Below, piece by piece: positions 9,724-21,500 of a stretch of 64,000 bases of DNA. Every line of letters begins with the position of its first letter. The first letter of the stretch is position 1. A program made the translations under genes and the position numbers. The notes under the pieces were generated by a model that saw only the letters and a list, made by a program, of their open reading frames with translations, was not told the origin of the DNA and searched no databases. Source of the stretch: Leishmania mexicana MHOM/GT/2001/U1103 (Eukaryota; Euglenozoa; Kinetoplastea; Trypanosomatida; Trypanosomatidae); the NCBI RefSeq assembly GCF_000234665.1, contig NC_018313.1:248001-312000 (forward strand). The letters run 5' to 3'.

Positions 9724-11146
9724 GGCTTCTATGGATGAAGTGGACGAGGCAACGAGAGCGGATGAGGGCGAAGAATGGCGCCGACGCAACACACAGACAC
9801 CCCACACACATATATAAAGCGGGGATTGAGGCGACTTGCGACGGGGGCAGCGCCTACTCGTACCGAGATGGCGATGAGGGGGGAGGAGGAGGAGGGGGTG
9901 AGTGCCAAGGATGTTCCCAAACGCTCACGATGCGATACAAGACAGAAGGGGCGGGAGGGAGGGATACACTGATGGGTTTGGTTGTGTGTGCGTGTGTGTT
10001 AGCAGCAGATCTCTCAAGCAGAACAGCAGAAGGGTGCTGCACAGATACACGGCACCCGCTGCAGCGAGTACTCCTGGCGAGAACTCTGCGAAACCGGTGC
10101 TCGATGCGGTGGTCGGGGTGTAGGTGTAGGTGCAAAGGCAGGGTACAAAAGGGGGGGGGGGCAGCACCGTGAGCTGGGAGACAGTGAGGACGGATGTATC
10201 GTTTCTATGGGAGGCACACACACGGGTGGATCAACCAGCAGCGGGTTCGTGTATGAAAGGACCGGGAAAGGCAGGGAAGGGGGACGAGAGAGGGACAGAG
10301 GCGGGGGAGAAACGGTAGCGTGTCTTGTCGCTGTATTTGGTATACATTAAATTATATGTATGATGCATGCGTATGCGTAGGGCGGGCACAGTCGCGTGCC
10401 AAATCGCGGTGGCGCACTCTTCAAAGCGGGGTTTTGGTGGCTGGCAGAGGTTGACGGAGGAGAGGAAAGAAAGGTGATGGGGGTGGCGTGGTGTGGGGTT
10501 AGGGACCAAAGAAGAGCACGTGAAATTCCGTCACAGACACGTGCAGACACCCTGCTCACATACACTAGCGAGGGAGAGGACTAGGGGAAGAGAGATGGAA
10601 GCAAGACCTGCTTGAGCCGAAGGGGAGACGTAAGTGTGCCGTCCGGCTTCGCGCGCAGGGACTGAAGTGGGACGGTGGCGTGATGCGCATGCTGCCGCTA
10701 ACAGAGACCACCTTTCAGGTACAAGGTCATTGGCACAGTCTGTCACGTATGTGTTTGGGAGATAAAAGACCCGTTCCCGTTGACCTCCCACCTGCATGCC
10801 ATTCCATGCGGTGGTAGAAACACAGTAGTGTGTGCCCGGAGAGGTTTACCAAAGGAAAGGCTCACACGCGTGCCTCGTCTCCGTCTCTCCTTGGCCGGGG
10901 ACGTGCAACCATCGAAATCCGTGAAGTCCACTCGCTCGCTCGCCCTGGTTCCATGCGGGGAGAGGCATCCGCAGCCACACGAGATGGACGTCGAGATTGT
11001 CTCGAGGGAGGGGGGAGGGCGGCCTTGGGCCAGCTCCACAGCAACAGCAGCTGCAGCGACGTTTCACCCCAAAGACGGAGAAGGCGTCCTGCCCTCCTCT
11101 ACTTGCTCTTTCCCTCTCCGCCGTTTGTCCAAGGCGTTGGGGCGGG
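9724..11146. other. Intergenic region between the 534-aa gene and CPSF30
   Basis: About 1.4 kb without a supported gene. It should hold the 5' UTR and splice signal of the 534-aa gene at its left end and the 3' UTR of CPSF30 over most of the rest. An A/T-rich patch lies at about 10340-10378. Confidence 0.6.
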
Positions 11147-12178
11147 TTAATAGTGATCGCGACCGGGGCGTCGCCGACCGCCTCCGCCACCGAAACCACC
11201 ACCAGCACCAGGACCAGGACCAGCACCACCACCACCAGCACTACCGCCGCCGCCGCCACCGGCACCGCCCTCTCGCCGCAAGCGCCGTCGGTTACCCATT
11301 CCAGCTCCGCCGCCACTGCCGTGTGGGGCGCCAGGGCCCCCACCGCCCCCGGCGCGGTGCTGATTACGGTGCGTGTTCATTGGGCAGTCTTTCACCGTGT
11401 GGCCCTCCTGATCACACAAGAAGCAGCGGCGATGGGAGGCGCCGCCGCCAGCGCCGTGCCCGCCGTTCTCCAAGCCGCCAGTGGGTTGGCCCGGCTCTTG
11501 GATCTCGCCCAGGGCCTTGTGCAAGACGCTGTGCTGCGGGCCTGGACAGTCTGGAGCGAGATGGCCGGGATCAAAGCACCCGGCCCGGTAGCATGTTGCA
11601 CTGCGGTTGAAGGTTGGATCATCGGCGCGCTCCACAATCATCTTGGCCAGGATGCGCTTCGACACGACGTCGCGGTCGTAGCGCTCTTGGATGGGGTGCC
11701 CTAGCGGACAGCGTGGGCCTAGCGGGCAAAAGCCGGCAAGGTAGTATGGGCACGCCGACGCCCGCTTCACATGTCGGAGGCGGCACTTGGGCCCCAGCGG
11801 GCAGAAGCCGCGGCGGTACGCGGCGCACTCCGGCTGTGACTCGTTCGGCTTCGTGTGCAGAAAAGGGCACTCTGGATTGGTGCACTCGCCCACACGCTCA
11901 AAGAAGGCGCACTGCGGGACATAGCGGTTGTCGTACTCGTGAAGGTAAAGGCAGTTGTCCCCATTCACGCAGGCGCCACGCAGCCAGTGCTTGCACACCT
12001 TTGTCTGGACGGTGCGGTAGGCGGAGATGATGTGGCGCTGCGGGCAGGCGTCGCCGAGACGGCAGCGGCCGCGCTGGAAGTCCTGGCAGATTTCGAGTTT
12101 CTTCTCCGTGCGGGGCTGCTCCTTGGGCAGCGTGTCTTCGAAGTCGAAGTGCGTGCCGGCGGCATCGTCGACAAACAT
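11147..12178 (-). CDS. CPSF30: Cleavage and polyadenylation specificity factor 30 kDa subunit
   Basis: This is the RNA-binding CCCH zinc-finger subunit of the nuclear mRNA 3'-end processing complex. In trypanosomatids that complex is coupled to trans-splicing of the next gene on the polycistronic RNA. Five CCCH fingers follow one another at residues 31-49, 62-80, 90-108, 118-136 and 143-161 (Cys-x7/8-Cys-x4/5-Cys-x3-His). A C-terminal CCHC zinc knuckle lies at 252-265, and a second, altered knuckle at 196-211 has Cys-x4-Cys-x4-His-x4-Cys spacing. Residues 275-343 are Gly-rich with Arg, like an RNA-binding tail. The ATG at 12178 gives 343 aa; upstream frame lacks a better ATG. It is an essential subunit in relatives (family knowledge). 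Confidence 0.92.
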   Translation of the reverse strand: MFVDDAAGTHFDFEDTLPKEQPRTEKKLEICQDFQRGRCRLGDACPQRHIISAYRTVQTKVCKHWLRGACVNGDNCLYLHEYDNRYVPQCAFFERVGECTNPECPFLHTKPNESQPECAAYRRGFCPLGPKCRLRHVKRASACPYYLAGFCPLGPRCPLGHPIQERYDRDVVSKRILAKMIVERADDPTFNRSATCYRAGCFDPGHLAPDCPGPQHSVLHKALGEIQEPGQPTGGLENGGHGAGGGASHRRCFLCDQEGHTVKDCPMNTHRNQHRAGGGGGPGAPHGSGGGAGMGNRRRLRREGGAGGGGGGSAGGGGAGPGPGAGGGFGGGGGRRRPGRDHY

Positions 12179-12849
12179 CTTCGCAGAGGGACCGCCTTTC
12201 TTCTGCGTCCCGCTTCGCTCTCCTAAGGGAACAGATTTACCGTGGGACGCGGGGGTGGGGTGGGTGTGCGTCGGTGTCACACCCAGCTCTGTAGCGTTGG
12301 TTTCTTTTCCCTGCCGGGGACGTCTCCTGAGCGCCTTCACGTGTGATTCACAGATGTGCTGGAGGGAAGGGGTGAGGTGGGGAGAGAGAGGGGGAGGGGG
12401 GAGTGAGGTGGGAGAGGCGGCGATGCACACGGACGTGCACGGCAAAGGGAGCAAAGAAAAGGCACAGAGAAGGCAAGAGGTGATTGCGGCAGACGAGGGG
12501 CATACAGCGATAGAGCCAAAAGGAGGCGCGAGGGAGGGGTGGTGTGTGTGTGTGTGTGTGGGGGGTCTTCTCTCTCGCTCCTCCTCTCACCGGCCCCATA
12601 CCCCCCCCTCCTCCCCCCCTCAACTGCTTCCCTATCATCTACCCACGAACACGCACCGCAGCTCCCAACAGCGCAGGGCGTTCCCGTCTTCCTTTGTTGT
12701 TTATCTCCCACTCAGGGATGGCGCACAACCATTGCGGCTCCGTGAACACACCGAGGCAGCTCGCGCCGCGTGCATGTGTGCGTCTCTCTCTCCCCTCCCC
12801 ATGAGGTGAGGTGGAGGGGGGGGGGCGATACCCCTCCCCCAATCCTTCA
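12179..12849. other. Intergenic region between CPSF30 and the 642-aa gene
   Basis: It contains the candidate CPSF30 splice acceptor (12223-12224), a GT run at about 12542-12560 and C/T-rich stretches. No gene is seen. Confidence 0.6.
12223..12224 (-). promoter_or_regulatory. Candidate spliced-leader acceptor for CPSF30
   Basis: On the minus strand CTGTTCCCTTAG ends here, 44 bases before the ATG at 12178, with no ATG in between. The pyrimidine tract is short, so this is tentative. Confidence 0.35.
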
Positions 12850-14778
12850 CTAAGCCTCTCTTTCCTTTCCAGCTTGCGCGTGTGCGAGGGCAGCGGGGGT
12901 GTCGGAGACGCGATCGAAAGCCAGCGTCGGACTCTGGGTGAAGTAGTGGTACAGGAAGAACCGCAGCTGAGAAATCCGTGCCGCGGAGGAGTGCAGGACA
13001 CTATCATCCACGCGCCTTCCATGAAAGTCACGCCGCATCGGTAAGAGCTCATCCTCCCACGACTCCGACGGCGTGTCGCCCTGGTGTCCACCACCAACCT
13101 CATCACGCTCAGCTCTGTTAGAGGTGACCGTGTTTCCGAGAATGGTACTGGCAATCACGTCCTTCGCGCACTGCACCCCGGACTCGCTTGTTGTGTGAGA
13201 GGTGGAGCACGGCTGCTCTATCATGTTCGCGAAGGCTGGGGCACCGCCCGCGCACGCGCGACGGAGGAGGAGCTCCATCGATGACGCCATGCTTTGGCGC
13301 TGCGCTTCAGGGAGGCGACCCTGGTCCTCCTCGTTGACCTCCGGACTAGCCTCGGCCGCCGGTGCTGTTGCCGCATTCAGGCCATCCACTACCACGCCTG
13401 CCGTCCCTGCTTCTGACTGGGCAACAGTTCCAGCCTTGTCGCCATCCCCCGCACCGGCACTCGCGACGGCTGCGCGGAGCTGCTCGAGTTTGACAGAGGC
13501 GAGACGCGTGAACTGAGCATGCACCTGCGCTGCAGTGTGCCGCAGGCTTTCCAGGTGGCAGTCACGGTGCTGGAGGTACGGGATGACCACCTCCTCCACA
13601 TAGGCTGTCATCTCCAGCAGCACTGCCCTTTGCCCGTTGTCGGTATCAAGGAAACCAGCCGCCGACGTTATGAGATGGTCACGGACAACATCCCGCAAGA
13701 GACGCCACGTGAAGATGCACCGCGGCAGCGCACGAAGGCGGGCTAGCGTCACCTCGAGCAACATGCGGTACACCAAAGCCCCGGCCACATACTGGCGGGC
13801 CAGACAGTTCCCGGCAGCGGTCTCGGAGGTGGCACCGAGGCAGAGGAGCAGCATGCGGGCTACCTCCGGCTCTTCCGCCGAAAACGAGTCTGGAAACGGC
13901 GATGCGGCTGTCATCGAGTTGTTGTCGCCGGGACTCACACGGCACACCACATCTGCGGTCATCCCGGGGTGAACCGCCTCCGTGTCTGCGCAACGGGGTG
14001 TGTGGAAAAGCGCTGCTATGCGACACCACTGGCGCACCCGCCAGGCGAAGGCGGAGCTGTCCATGCGGGCCAGGTCAGACATCCGCATTGCCTCTCGCAT
14101 CCCGTACGCGACAGCGGCGGCCGAGGTCCGTGGGCGCAGACGGAGTGTCATGTGGTGCAGGTGCCGCCGAGCGTCCTGCCAGAGGCACCACAGCGGGAGT
14201 GGGTCGTGGGCAGGCTTCCTCGATTTTTGCTGCTTTCTCTCGCCATCATGGTCGGAGAGCGCGGCAGACGCGACGGCGCTGGTGGGGACGATGTCGCCAG
14301 TGGGCATCATACCATCATCTACGCCGGCATCGGCGGGTGCCAAGATGGTCGCGGGCGCGTCCGTCAGCCAGGCAAGCGTAGCCCCCAATGCATTCAATGC
14401 CTTGAGATGGACCACCACCGTTTCAAACCACTCTCGCCGTGCCGCCTTTGGCACCAACCCACGTTCCTGCCACAGCTGCTGATAGTTTTCCGTGAGCGTC
14501 GTCACGTAGGCTGCGTGTGCAGCGTTGGCGGTCGCCGTTGCGTGCAGCGCAGCAGAGCCCACAGTTGCGTCGCTGCTGAGGGCCGCAGCCGTGCGGGCCA
14601 GTCGAGAGGATGCAGTGAGGTGGCGGTAGCTGACGGCGTCGAGGGTGCGCTGGAACGGCACCGGGTGGCGTCCGACTCGCCGCGTGTGCGCCGAGTCCTC
14701 GGTGCAGGGGACGAACGGCGAGGGCACAAAGCTCGAGGCAGCGGCAGAGGGGGAGAGAAGGGTGCTGGACGCGTCCAT
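12850..14778 (-). CDS. Hypothetical protein, 642 aa, unknown function
   Basis: I do not recognise the family. The sequence is rich in Ala, Leu, Arg and His and predicted helical by eye. Notable blocks are a helical stretch around residues 95-130 (ENYQQLWQERGLVPKAARRE), a Trp-containing block near residue 185 (PLPLWCLWQDARRHLHHMTL), and a Cys/Leu-rich helical region near residues 335-420. No signal peptide or membrane segment is seen. The start at 14778 (MDASSTLL) is chosen because it is the first ATG after the only credible splice acceptor (14866-14867). An in-frame ATG at 14901 would lie upstream of that acceptor and so be absent from the mature mRNA. Confidence 0.78.
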   Translation of the reverse strand: MDASSTLLSPSAAASSFVPSPFVPCTEDSAHTRRVGRHPVPFQRTLDAVSYRHLTASSRLARTAAALSSDATVGSAALHATATANAAHAAYVTTLTENYQQLWQERGLVPKAARREWFETVVVHLKALNALGATLAWLTDAPATILAPADAGVDDGMMPTGDIVPTSAVASAALSDHDGERKQQKSRKPAHDPLPLWCLWQDARRHLHHMTLRLRPRTSAAAVAYGMREAMRMSDLARMDSSAFAWRVRQWCRIAALFHTPRCADTEAVHPGMTADVVCRVSPGDNNSMTAASPFPDSFSAEEPEVARMLLLCLGATSETAAGNCLARQYVAGALVYRMLLEVTLARLRALPRCIFTWRLLRDVVRDHLITSAAGFLDTDNGQRAVLLEMTAYVEEVVIPYLQHRDCHLESLRHTAAQVHAQFTRLASVKLEQLRAAVASAGAGDGDKAGTVAQSEAGTAGVVVDGLNAATAPAAEASPEVNEEDQGRLPEAQRQSMASSMELLLRRACAGGAPAFANMIEQPCSTSHTTSESGVQCAKDVIASTILGNTVTSNRAERDEVGGGHQGDTPSESWEDELLPMRRDFHGRRVDDSVLHSSAARISQLRFFLYHYFTQSPTLAFDRVSDTPAALAHAQAGKEREA

Positions 14779-15504
14779 AGTCGGTGTCAGCGATGATCCC
14801 GCCCGGACTGGTGTGGGGTGGGGTCGACGCCGTGGTAGCGATGTGGGGCACCTTTTGCAGGTACCCTGGAGCAATGTGTGGGCGAATATGGAAGACCCCA
14901 TGGGTGAGTCGGTGGGGCACAAGGAGGTTGGTGGATGAGGATGGGCAGGGGGATAGTGGGAGAGAAGTGGGCGAGGTGGTGGGTGGGTGGGGTGAAGAGG
15001 GAGGTCAAGATAGACAACGACACACACATACACACACGCACGTGTACACATGTACACACAGGTGCATGGGACAGGAGAAGTCAAGAGAGGGAGGGAGGGG
15101 GGGGGTCAACCTGTGGGCGCTTCTGGATGACATGAAAACACAACAGCAGCACATAATTTGTTTTCCGCCGTTGCAAGACAGTGTCCTCGTCGACGTTCCT
15201 CGGCAAACGGCCCGTCTGTCTCTGTAGGCGTTTGCCTGCTTGTGTCTGTGCGTGGGACGGCCGCGCTTCGAGGCCGTCGTGGACTGGGTACATCATATCG
15301 CGGCGCCTTCGCCCGGTCCATCCGTCTACGTCTTTCCGTTCCCTCTTCGCTTCCCCCGTGTCGCCTGAGGCGGCAGGTTGATGTCGACGCATCGAGGTGG
15401 GCCAGAGAAAGCAAGAGCGAGGGTCGACGGCGACGCTGACGGTACATCACCTACACCCACGTATAGGCGCACACGCGTGTGGGCCGCTCCGCGTGACTGT
15501 CACG
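14779..15504. other. Intergenic region between the 642-aa gene and the UBR ligase
   Basis: It holds the AG-free splice region (14868-15110), a CA run at about 15021-15059 and the presumed 3' UTR of the UBR gene. No gene is seen. Confidence 0.6.
14866..14867 (-). promoter_or_regulatory. Strong candidate spliced-leader acceptor for the 642-aa gene
   Basis: The minus strand has no AG dinucleotide at all from 15110 down to 14868 (243 bases), a stretch containing long C/T tracts. The first AG is at 14867-14866. The next ATG downstream is the chosen start at 14778. This fits the scanning model, in which the first AG after the tract is used. Confidence 0.6.
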
Positions 15505-18500
15505 CTACAGGGTGGAGAGGTCCATGCGGTTTGAGACGCCGAAAATGGACGACACGGCACCCCACCTGTTCAGCATCCACGTCAAGACCAGTTTCTGGGT
15601 CTCCTCGGTGTTGCGGAAGAGCGGAATGCCACGACGCAGGTTGCGGTCGTGCTCGCCGTACTCGTCCGTGTAGTTGGAGGGGTAGTGGTAGACGCGCCCA
15701 GACGTCAGCTCCAACACGTAGAAGTTGGCGGTACGAACAACGAGGAAGATGCCAATAGCACCGCCGCAGGTGCGCGTGTGCGTGTACAGCTCCGGTGGCG
15801 AGCTTGGCGGCTGCATGCACATCAACTTCCCGCATCGACAACACACCACTGGCTTCATCGGCTCTTGGTGACATATGGTGCACAGCTTGTGCTCTGCAAA
15901 GCGCGTGAGAACGGTGGTATAGACAGAGGGCAGGTGCAGCAGCTTCTCCGCGATCTGTGCGACCCACTCCTCTGGTGTGGTGTAGGGCATAGCTGACTTC
16001 ACGATTTCCATACCATGCCCGGAGCAGGAGGGGGTGCCTGGTGTGGTGGCCGCCTGCGTGCAGGCGAAGATATCTTGGGCAACCACCTGCAGCTCCGCCT
16101 CCGTGCTCTTGTGCGGCACTGGCAACAGGTACTGCAGCATGCGCAGAATCGAGGTGCAGCGGGATGCTGGGGTCCTCACACTGGCCCCGCTCAGCACCGA
16201 AAAGGTGACGGCGCCTGCCACGGTGAAAGTGCTGCTGCGGAGGACGACGCCATGATGGGCATCCTCGACGACAAGGGCCTTGAGCAGTGTCAGCACACCC
16301 ACAGTTTGCCAGAGGTCCACCGTCACCCCCGTAAACTCCTCCTCCAGCGACGCGGCGGCGGCATGTGCCCCTTCGTCGTTGTCGTCCTTACACCTGGCAC
16401 ACGCAACGGCCACGAGCCGTGCTACAAAGTTCGCCGGCATAGAGGGCAGCACTTGTGTCAGGACGTGAGCAGTGATCAACCTGCTCGCGTCGCGGGGCTG
16501 CAGCAGCGCATCCATGACCAGCAAGCTCTCGTTGTCCGGCATGTTTCGTGCGTAGTTGGAGCGCAGGTCGACTTGCTGCCGCTCCAGTTCAGCGGGCATG
16601 ATGCTTACTAGCACCGACAGAAGCCCAATGAGGTCGCGATGACCGAGCTCTTGGCCGGCCTTGACAGCCTCCAGCTGCAGGTGGCAGGCGTAACAGAAGG
16701 CGCGGATAGCCTCGGACAGTTGCCAGGCGGCCTCGTTCTTCTGCTGGAGCTCGTCTTCGGCGGACACAATGGCGGGGACATCTTCGGACGGGCTGAAGCC
16801 GACGGCGGCGTTCGCCAAGGTTATGTGGAACTCCGCCGCGACGTCAACGGCGGGCTGGTTGCTGGCCGATACGGTGCCGTTCTGAAGTTCCTCGAAGAGA
16901 GATGCAAAGGGGGTCGTCGCAGCCGACGAGAGCATTCGGGTTATTCGGGAGGTGGGGGCCGTCAAGTCGCCGTTGCCGCCGCCGGGGAGCACCGGCATTG
17001 GGCACAGCGCCGTAATAATGGTTGTGCAGAGCGGGCAGTTGAACTCCGTGGGGCCGAGATAGAACTGACTCCGGAAGTTCCACCGCTGCCACAGTACTGA
17101 CAGCCGGACAAACACTTTCTCCACGCACGACTTGTGTGCGGCGTGGCCGCACATGCTCAGGTGGCTGTGCACATGGCGGCCGTCCGGCAGCGAAATCGCG
17201 CCAAGCTGAGGCAGCACGCCAGAGGTGCCGGTGTGGCAGAGCAGAAAGAGCGGCTCCTCCGTCGCGGAGCAGCACACGCAGCAGTCCAACGTCGTCAGCT
17301 CCAGCAGCAGCTTGGCAAGAAGTGAGCCAACCACCCCGCCCGTCGGGGACTTCTCCGACGGTGATGCCGCGGGGCCAGAGGCCTCGTCGCTACCGCGTTG
17401 TCCTTCTTGCTGCTGCGCCGCGGTGGCGGCCGCCTTCATTTTCTCCGATGCCTTCAGCGCGCGACTGCGCATGCGCTGCATCAACATGGCCTGCCGCTCC
17501 TGAATGACCTTCTTCCGGCTCTGCGCCGCCTCATCCTTCGTCTTCTGCTCATCCAGCAAGTCGGCTGTGTTAAAGGTGGCCAGTCCAGTCTGCACGAGCA
17601 CCGCCTCCACCATCTCCAGGCACCCGTAAGGATCGGCGTCCTTGTTCGACAGAAGATATCCACGCAGACGATGCAGCATGTCAGCGGAGGAGGTGGTGGT
17701 GACGGTGGACGTGCCGTTTGACGGGTGTGTGTGGAGTTGAACAGGGGTCTTCAGCTTCTCCAGCAAGGTTTGGCACGGCACCAGCTCCGGCAATGGCAGC
17801 CACTGGGCACACGAGGCGTGAGTGAAGGAGGGCTCGTTGATGGGGAATCGGCGGAGGTATAGCTCGAGGAGGTCCCACGAGATGACGCCCTTCTCGGTAG
17901 CGGACGCCGTCTCGCCGCTGTAGCCTTCGATAGCCCGCATGGCTCGGGTGATGGAGACGCAGTCTTGCACGCAGAGGTACAGGGTTGTGGTGGCGTGCAG
18001 CAACGCCTCACGTGTGATCACGTTGGCGTCTTCCCTGTCGTCGCTGTGGCCGTCATCATCGCTCCCGCTCTCGGTGTCTTCCCTTCCATCATCGGCACCC
18101 TCGTGCATCGCGTTGTTGTGCCGAGAGAGCGGCGACTCCTGTGCCGAGGCAGCCGTGGACGTGGTACCCTCCTTCTGCGCCAATGCAACCTTCGCATCCG
18201 AGGTGGCAGCGACAGCAACGGGCACGTGGTAGCTGGCGTACACGTGCAATACGTAGAGCGCCGGCAACAGGACGGCATCCGTGTGCAGCAACGCCCGGGT
18301 GGTGGGTACCAGCTCTGCGTACATGTTCGTGTCGGGCAGCTGTGTGGGTGGCAGAGAGATGCGTTTCTGCTGCTGCTGCTGCCCGCCACCGCCCGTGGCA
18401 TCGTCGCCCTCTGCGAGCGCATGCGACTCTGCTTGTTTCTGCTTCGCCGCATCCGCTGCGCTGACGAGGCCTCGATACGTCTTGTAAAATTCCTCGAGAT

Positions 18501-21500
18501 GACTATCAACGACCCCGATGTGGTACAGGCCCACGTGTGTGCGCCACACATCCACATCCTTCAGTCGAAACTGCTTCCCTTGCGCCGAGTCCTCGGCGAC
18601 CGCCAGCTTCCGGATCGCGGCGTCGATCAGCATCGAGAACTTGATCACGTTGCCGCTGGGGTCCTTCTCGTCCTCGTCGGCGTCGCCGTAGTCGCCGCCA
18701 CGGGCGGTTCCGTTGACGTTGGCGACGATGGAGGAGTGGGAGGCCTTGCCGTGTGCGAGAAGGCCCCCGACGATGCGGTCAATGACGGGCGAGGACATGG
18801 GGGCCTGGAATGCCGCCTTGGACACGTCCGTCACGATCGTGAGAATGAGGCGCAAAAGGTGCTTGTAGCCGTCCAGGCAGCGCCGAAAGAACGGCCGCCG
18901 CGCTGCCAGCATCGTTGGGAGGACGTCCAAGGGCTTCTCAGGGAGCTGCTCCGCGGTTTGCTGCCCGTGTAATGCGCTGGCACGTCGCCACTGCGCCTGG
19001 GTCGCATGCTCTGTGTCCGCGTCGCGCAGGCGTCGCTTCGCGTAAGAGAAGCGCTGGAGGATCTGCAGTGCCATGTCGGCCGGTGCCAGCTCCATCGTGA
19101 GCACCTGCATCATCAGGATGTCGAATTCTGCCGACACGCCGCGCGAGAATGTCAGGTACATCGTGACGGCAGAGGAGACATCATAATCACCACGGCGCCA
19201 CAAGCCGTCGACGACCTGGCCGGTCAGCACATGCGGCATGACCAACGAGTCGAGGAGCTGCTGAGAGAAGGTGAGGCGATCCTGCTCGTTGCGCGTCACC
19301 TCCGCTCGCACCTGAAAGAAGGCGTCCAGCAGAGACCGCAGAGGCCGATGCACGTGTGCGGGGGTACCCTGGAGGCCCGACGTCTCCCCTGTTGGTGCGG
19401 TGCTGTTCGCGCTCGCCGTTGGAAGGCCAGATATGCGAGTCGTGGCGAGCACCTCCGCCGGGGCGGCCGAGGACGATGACGCCGCACTTTGCAGCCGAGA
19501 TGTGGCGCGTTGGTTTTCGATAACCCATGCCGTGAGAACAGCCCCGAAAAGGCGAGGAAGGTGGCTGGAAAAGGTGGTGGCGTGCGCGTGCGGCTCCAGC
19601 AGCGTGTAGTCCACAATGTCCACCGAGCACGTCGACGGGAAGCGCACGGGTCGCGGCTGCGCCGCACCTCGAGGCGGTGACGGCGCCTGGAGCCCTGCGC
19701 CTGCCGGCGCGTCTGTGTCGTGCGCCTCCTCGTTTTGTGAAGTGCCACGATGGCTCGCTGCTTGTCGGCTTCTCGGCAGACCCGTGGGGGTCTTTCGCTC
19801 CAGCACGATGGAGCGACACCGCCGGCAAAAGCCATCGCGCTGCTTTTCGAAGACGACATCCATGGTCCGGCTAATCTCATAGAGAGCTTGTATCGTGTAC
19901 CCCATCGCCGTCGCCAACGCCGGGGCCGCCAGGACATTTGTCTTGGCGTTCTTTGGCGTTCCTGCCTGCTCCGCCAATTGTTGCTTTCCCAGTGCGCGCG
20001 ACTGCGCCGCCGCCATGGGTCCGTGCTCCACCAGCAAGAGGGCCTCGTCCCTCCCATTCGCCACCCTGCACGCCGACAGCATCTCCAGCAGCGGGCCCTT
20101 CTGCCGCAGGCGATCCGGTGGTGTATCGAAGGCGGTAGCACCGCGCCACGTCTCCCAGAGCTCCGTCGTGACCCCCAGCGCCTCCGCGATGGCGTCGTGG
20201 GACAGGGCGGGCATCGACGCCGACGAATCCGTTGCTGCTGTCACAGGCAGTCTCAGAAGACATGAAAGAACCACCCGGATGGCATGCACCCACAACCACA
20301 TGTGGCGCGAGATGCAGCGAGCAATGAAATCCGGCGTGGGATAGTGCTGGGAGTCTGTTGGAGCATCGGGGTCCTTGTAGATGTAGCCGCTGATAGCCAG
20401 GGTGCCGGCGATCTGCACAAAGGCGCGCCACGCGAGTCGGTTCAACACAAGTGTGTAGCAGGCCGCAGGGGACCCGCTCAGACATGACTGCAGCGCGGTC
20501 ACGCTTGCCAGCGAGACGGGCGCAGCTTGGTGTGCAACAAACAGGAGTCCGTCGCGCGAGAGCGCCGCTGTTTCCGTCACCGGGTTCGCAGAGGCGCCAC
20601 TGACGGTGTCACGTGCGAGCCATAACGCGTAGAGCAACGCGCTCAGCTCTCTGTGCAGCACTGTGTTCGTTGCCGCCTTGTAAGGCAGGTGCGAAGGCGT
20701 CATCAAGTGGCGGATCACGTCGGGGTTCGTTAGCACCTGCACCTGGTACTGAGACAAGCACTCGTTCTTGTCCTCAGCGCGCTCCTGTGCGTTGATGTAC
20801 TCGGCATACGTCGCCATCAGCCCGCCGACCGGGAAGCGAAACTTGGCGTCGCTTAAGCAGTGGCCGACGCACCGAAGGAGGTTGTTGAGCCACGGCGCGG
20901 ATCTGCTGGTGGCATTCAGAGGCTGCTCGCGGGCCGTCATGGGCCGCGATGCCTCGTGAAGGAACACCATGTGCACACAGGTGAAGTTTGGCGGTAACGC
21001 GTCGAGGACGGGGTCCGCCATCGAGGCGGCCGTGCCGGCCTCCTCGCCTCTTGCTTCTTCCTCGTTGTCGTGCACGGCGGTGACAACTGCGCCTGGACGG
21101 CCGCTCATCGCCATTCGCACCGGCTCTGCCCAGAGCTGCGCCACGAGACGTTTGGCGATGTCGCTGGCCTGGATGAGCTCCCACAGCTGCCGCGTCACCT
21201 CCGACATCCACTCTTCTAACCAGTCGAACTTGTCCGAGATGCGAGCCACATCGTTCAGCAGCGCGGCTTCCGCGTCGCTAACGCGTGCTGTTGCGGCGCT
21301 TCCGGCTGTGCCAGTGCCGCTGCCGCTAGCAGTGCTGTTCCCGGCGCCGCTCGTCGGCCTTCGTTGCTTTCCCGCTCGAGACTGCACCCGCTTCTGCAAC
21401 ACCTGCAGACGCGTGTGCTGCAGGAGCGTAACGGCAGTAAACTGAATAATGCCTCGGAGCACCGGCACCGCCCACACTCGATCATCTTCCGCCATGGTGT

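Noticed and set aside
12179..12454. 92-codon upstream extension of CPSF30
   Set aside because: It begins at TTG; the five-finger protein with the usual short acidic lead-in starts at the ATG at 12178, downstream of a plausible splice acceptor.
14779..15084. Upstream extension of the 642-aa gene, including an ATG at 14901
   Set aside because: It lies inside the AG-free pyrimidine/CA stretch preceding the only credible splice acceptor, so it should not be in the mature mRNA.
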